DNA of 64,000 bases, taken from positions 809,765 to 873,764 of the forward strand of contig NZ_RZNJ01000001.1 of the NCBI RefSeq assembly GCF_003994485.1. The letters are read 5' to 3'. The DNA is from Arsenicitalea aurantiaca (GTDB lineage Bacteria > Pseudomonadota > Alphaproteobacteria > Rhizobiales > Devosiaceae). The translations under genes and the position numbers were made by a program. Position 1 is the first letter of the stretch; every line of letters begins with the position of its first letter. The notes under the pieces are model-generated. The model saw nothing but the letters and a program-made list of their open reading frames with translations. It did no database searches and was not told the origin of the DNA. Of this stretch, positions 63,522 to 64,000 are shown in pieces.

Positions 63522-64000
63522 ATGGCCGAGAAGATGACAGGCGCCGAAATGGTGATCCGGGCGCTGCAGGACCAGGGAGTCGAGCATATCTTCGGCTATC
63601 CCGGTGGCGCGGCGCTTCCCATCTATGATGCGATGTTCCAGCAGGACAAGGTCCAGCACATCCTCGTGCGTCACGAGCAGGGCGCCGGGCACATGGCCGA
63701 GGGCTATGCCCGTTCGACCGGCAAGCCCGGCGTCGTGCTGGTGACTTCGGGGCCTGGCGTCACCAATGTCGTGACCCCGCTCACCGATGCGCTGATGGAT
63801 TCGGTCCCGCTCGTCGTGATCTCGGCGCAGGTCGCGACGACGCTGATCGGCTCGGATGCCTTCCAGGAATGCGACACGGTCGGCATCACCCGCAGCTGCA
63901 CCAAGCACAATTACCTGGTCAAGCGCATCGAGGATCTCCCGCGCGTCCTGCACGAGGCGTTCTTCGTCGCCATGAGCGGCCGGCCCGGCCCGGTCCTCGT
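63522..64000 (+). CDS. ilvB: Acetolactate synthase large subunit (3'-truncated by window edge)
   Basis: The first 159 residues of a thiamine-diphosphate enzyme that starts isoleucine/valine synthesis. [34 protein letters not shown] includes the conserved YPGG, followed by [37 protein letters not shown] with the catalytic Glu of the RHEQGA motif. AGGAGAG lies ahead of the ATG at 63522. It continues past 64000; ilvN usually follows. Its transcription is predicted to be controlled by the leader peptide and attenuator upstream. Confidence 0.96.
   Translation, partial: MAEKMTGAEMVIRALQDQGVEHIFGYPGGAALPIYDAMFQQDKVQHILVRHEQGAGHMAEGYARSTGKPGVVLVTSGPGVTNVVTPLTDALMDSVPLVVISAQVATTLIGSDAFQECDTVGITRSCTKHNYLVKRIEDLPRVLHEAFFVAMSGRPGPVL

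Overview
The window is GC-rich DNA densely packed with housekeeping genes, from an alphaproteobacterium. The evidence is the lpxC-bamD-recN-ligA block after ftsZ, a permuted two-piece tmRNA, an alpha-type SspB, fused ArsR/methyltransferase next to metF, CtrA-like TTAA-N7-TTAA boxes and an intergenic palindrome of the kind common in Hyphomicrobiales (Rhizobiales). Protein character and gene order fit Hyphomicrobiales, most likely the Devosia/Pelagibacterium neighbourhood; the genus is an inference. No insertion sequence, prophage, CRISPR array, rRNA or tRNA gene was recognised.

Layout. 1-5.5 kb: the end of a DUF2336-like gene, a small zinc-ribbon protein, an ArsR-methyltransferase/metF operon behind a perfect 26-bp palindrome, a Pro-rich envelope protein behind a perfect CtrA-type box, a TerB/J-domain protein, the RNase P RNA gene, slyX and a tiny lipoprotein. 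5.7-24 kb: the division/cell-wall (dcw) cluster rsmH-ftsL-ftsI-murE-murF-mraY-ftsW-murG-murC-murB-ddl-ftsQ-ftsA-ftsZ, mostly joined by ATGA overlaps. It has no mraZ in front, and murD is absent from its usual place, where an opposite-strand VapBC-type toxin-antitoxin pair sits. A VOC-family gene on the opposite strand separates ftsA from ftsZ. 24-30 kb: lpxC, bamD, recN, ligA. 30-45 kb: M24 aminopeptidase, two tiny related proteins, prmA, a monooxygenase/MORN-like pair, a lipid kinase, a DMT transporter, a UvrD/PcrA helicase, a secreted phytase-like protein behind a triple Pho-box and a large AsmA-like protein. 45-57 kb: RHH protein, sspB, the split tmRNA gene ssrA, an uncharacterised exported protein, thyA-folA, hflK-hflC, a Deg protease, serB, miaA, a MATE exporter and a glycine-zipper lipoprotein. 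57-63.3 kb: glutaminase and a NikR-controlled nikABCDE nickel importer with an exact NikR operator. 63.3-64 kb: a branched-chain amino acid attenuator (leader peptide plus terminator) and the start of ilvB.

How it works together. The dcw genes make peptidoglycan precursor and the divisome; lpxC and bamD add outer-membrane synthesis and assembly. ssrA and sspB lie side by side: tmRNA tags stalled products and SspB hands them to ClpXP. hflKC and the Deg protease form a membrane/periplasmic quality-control group. Several control elements can be read directly: the ArsR palindrome, CtrA-like boxes, Pho-box, NikR box, ilv attenuator, and a possible ribosome-binding-site-sequestering leader in front of rsmH. 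That leader, the missing murD with VapBC in its place, and the CtrA-box upstream of an unknown Pro-rich protein are the observations most likely to be new.
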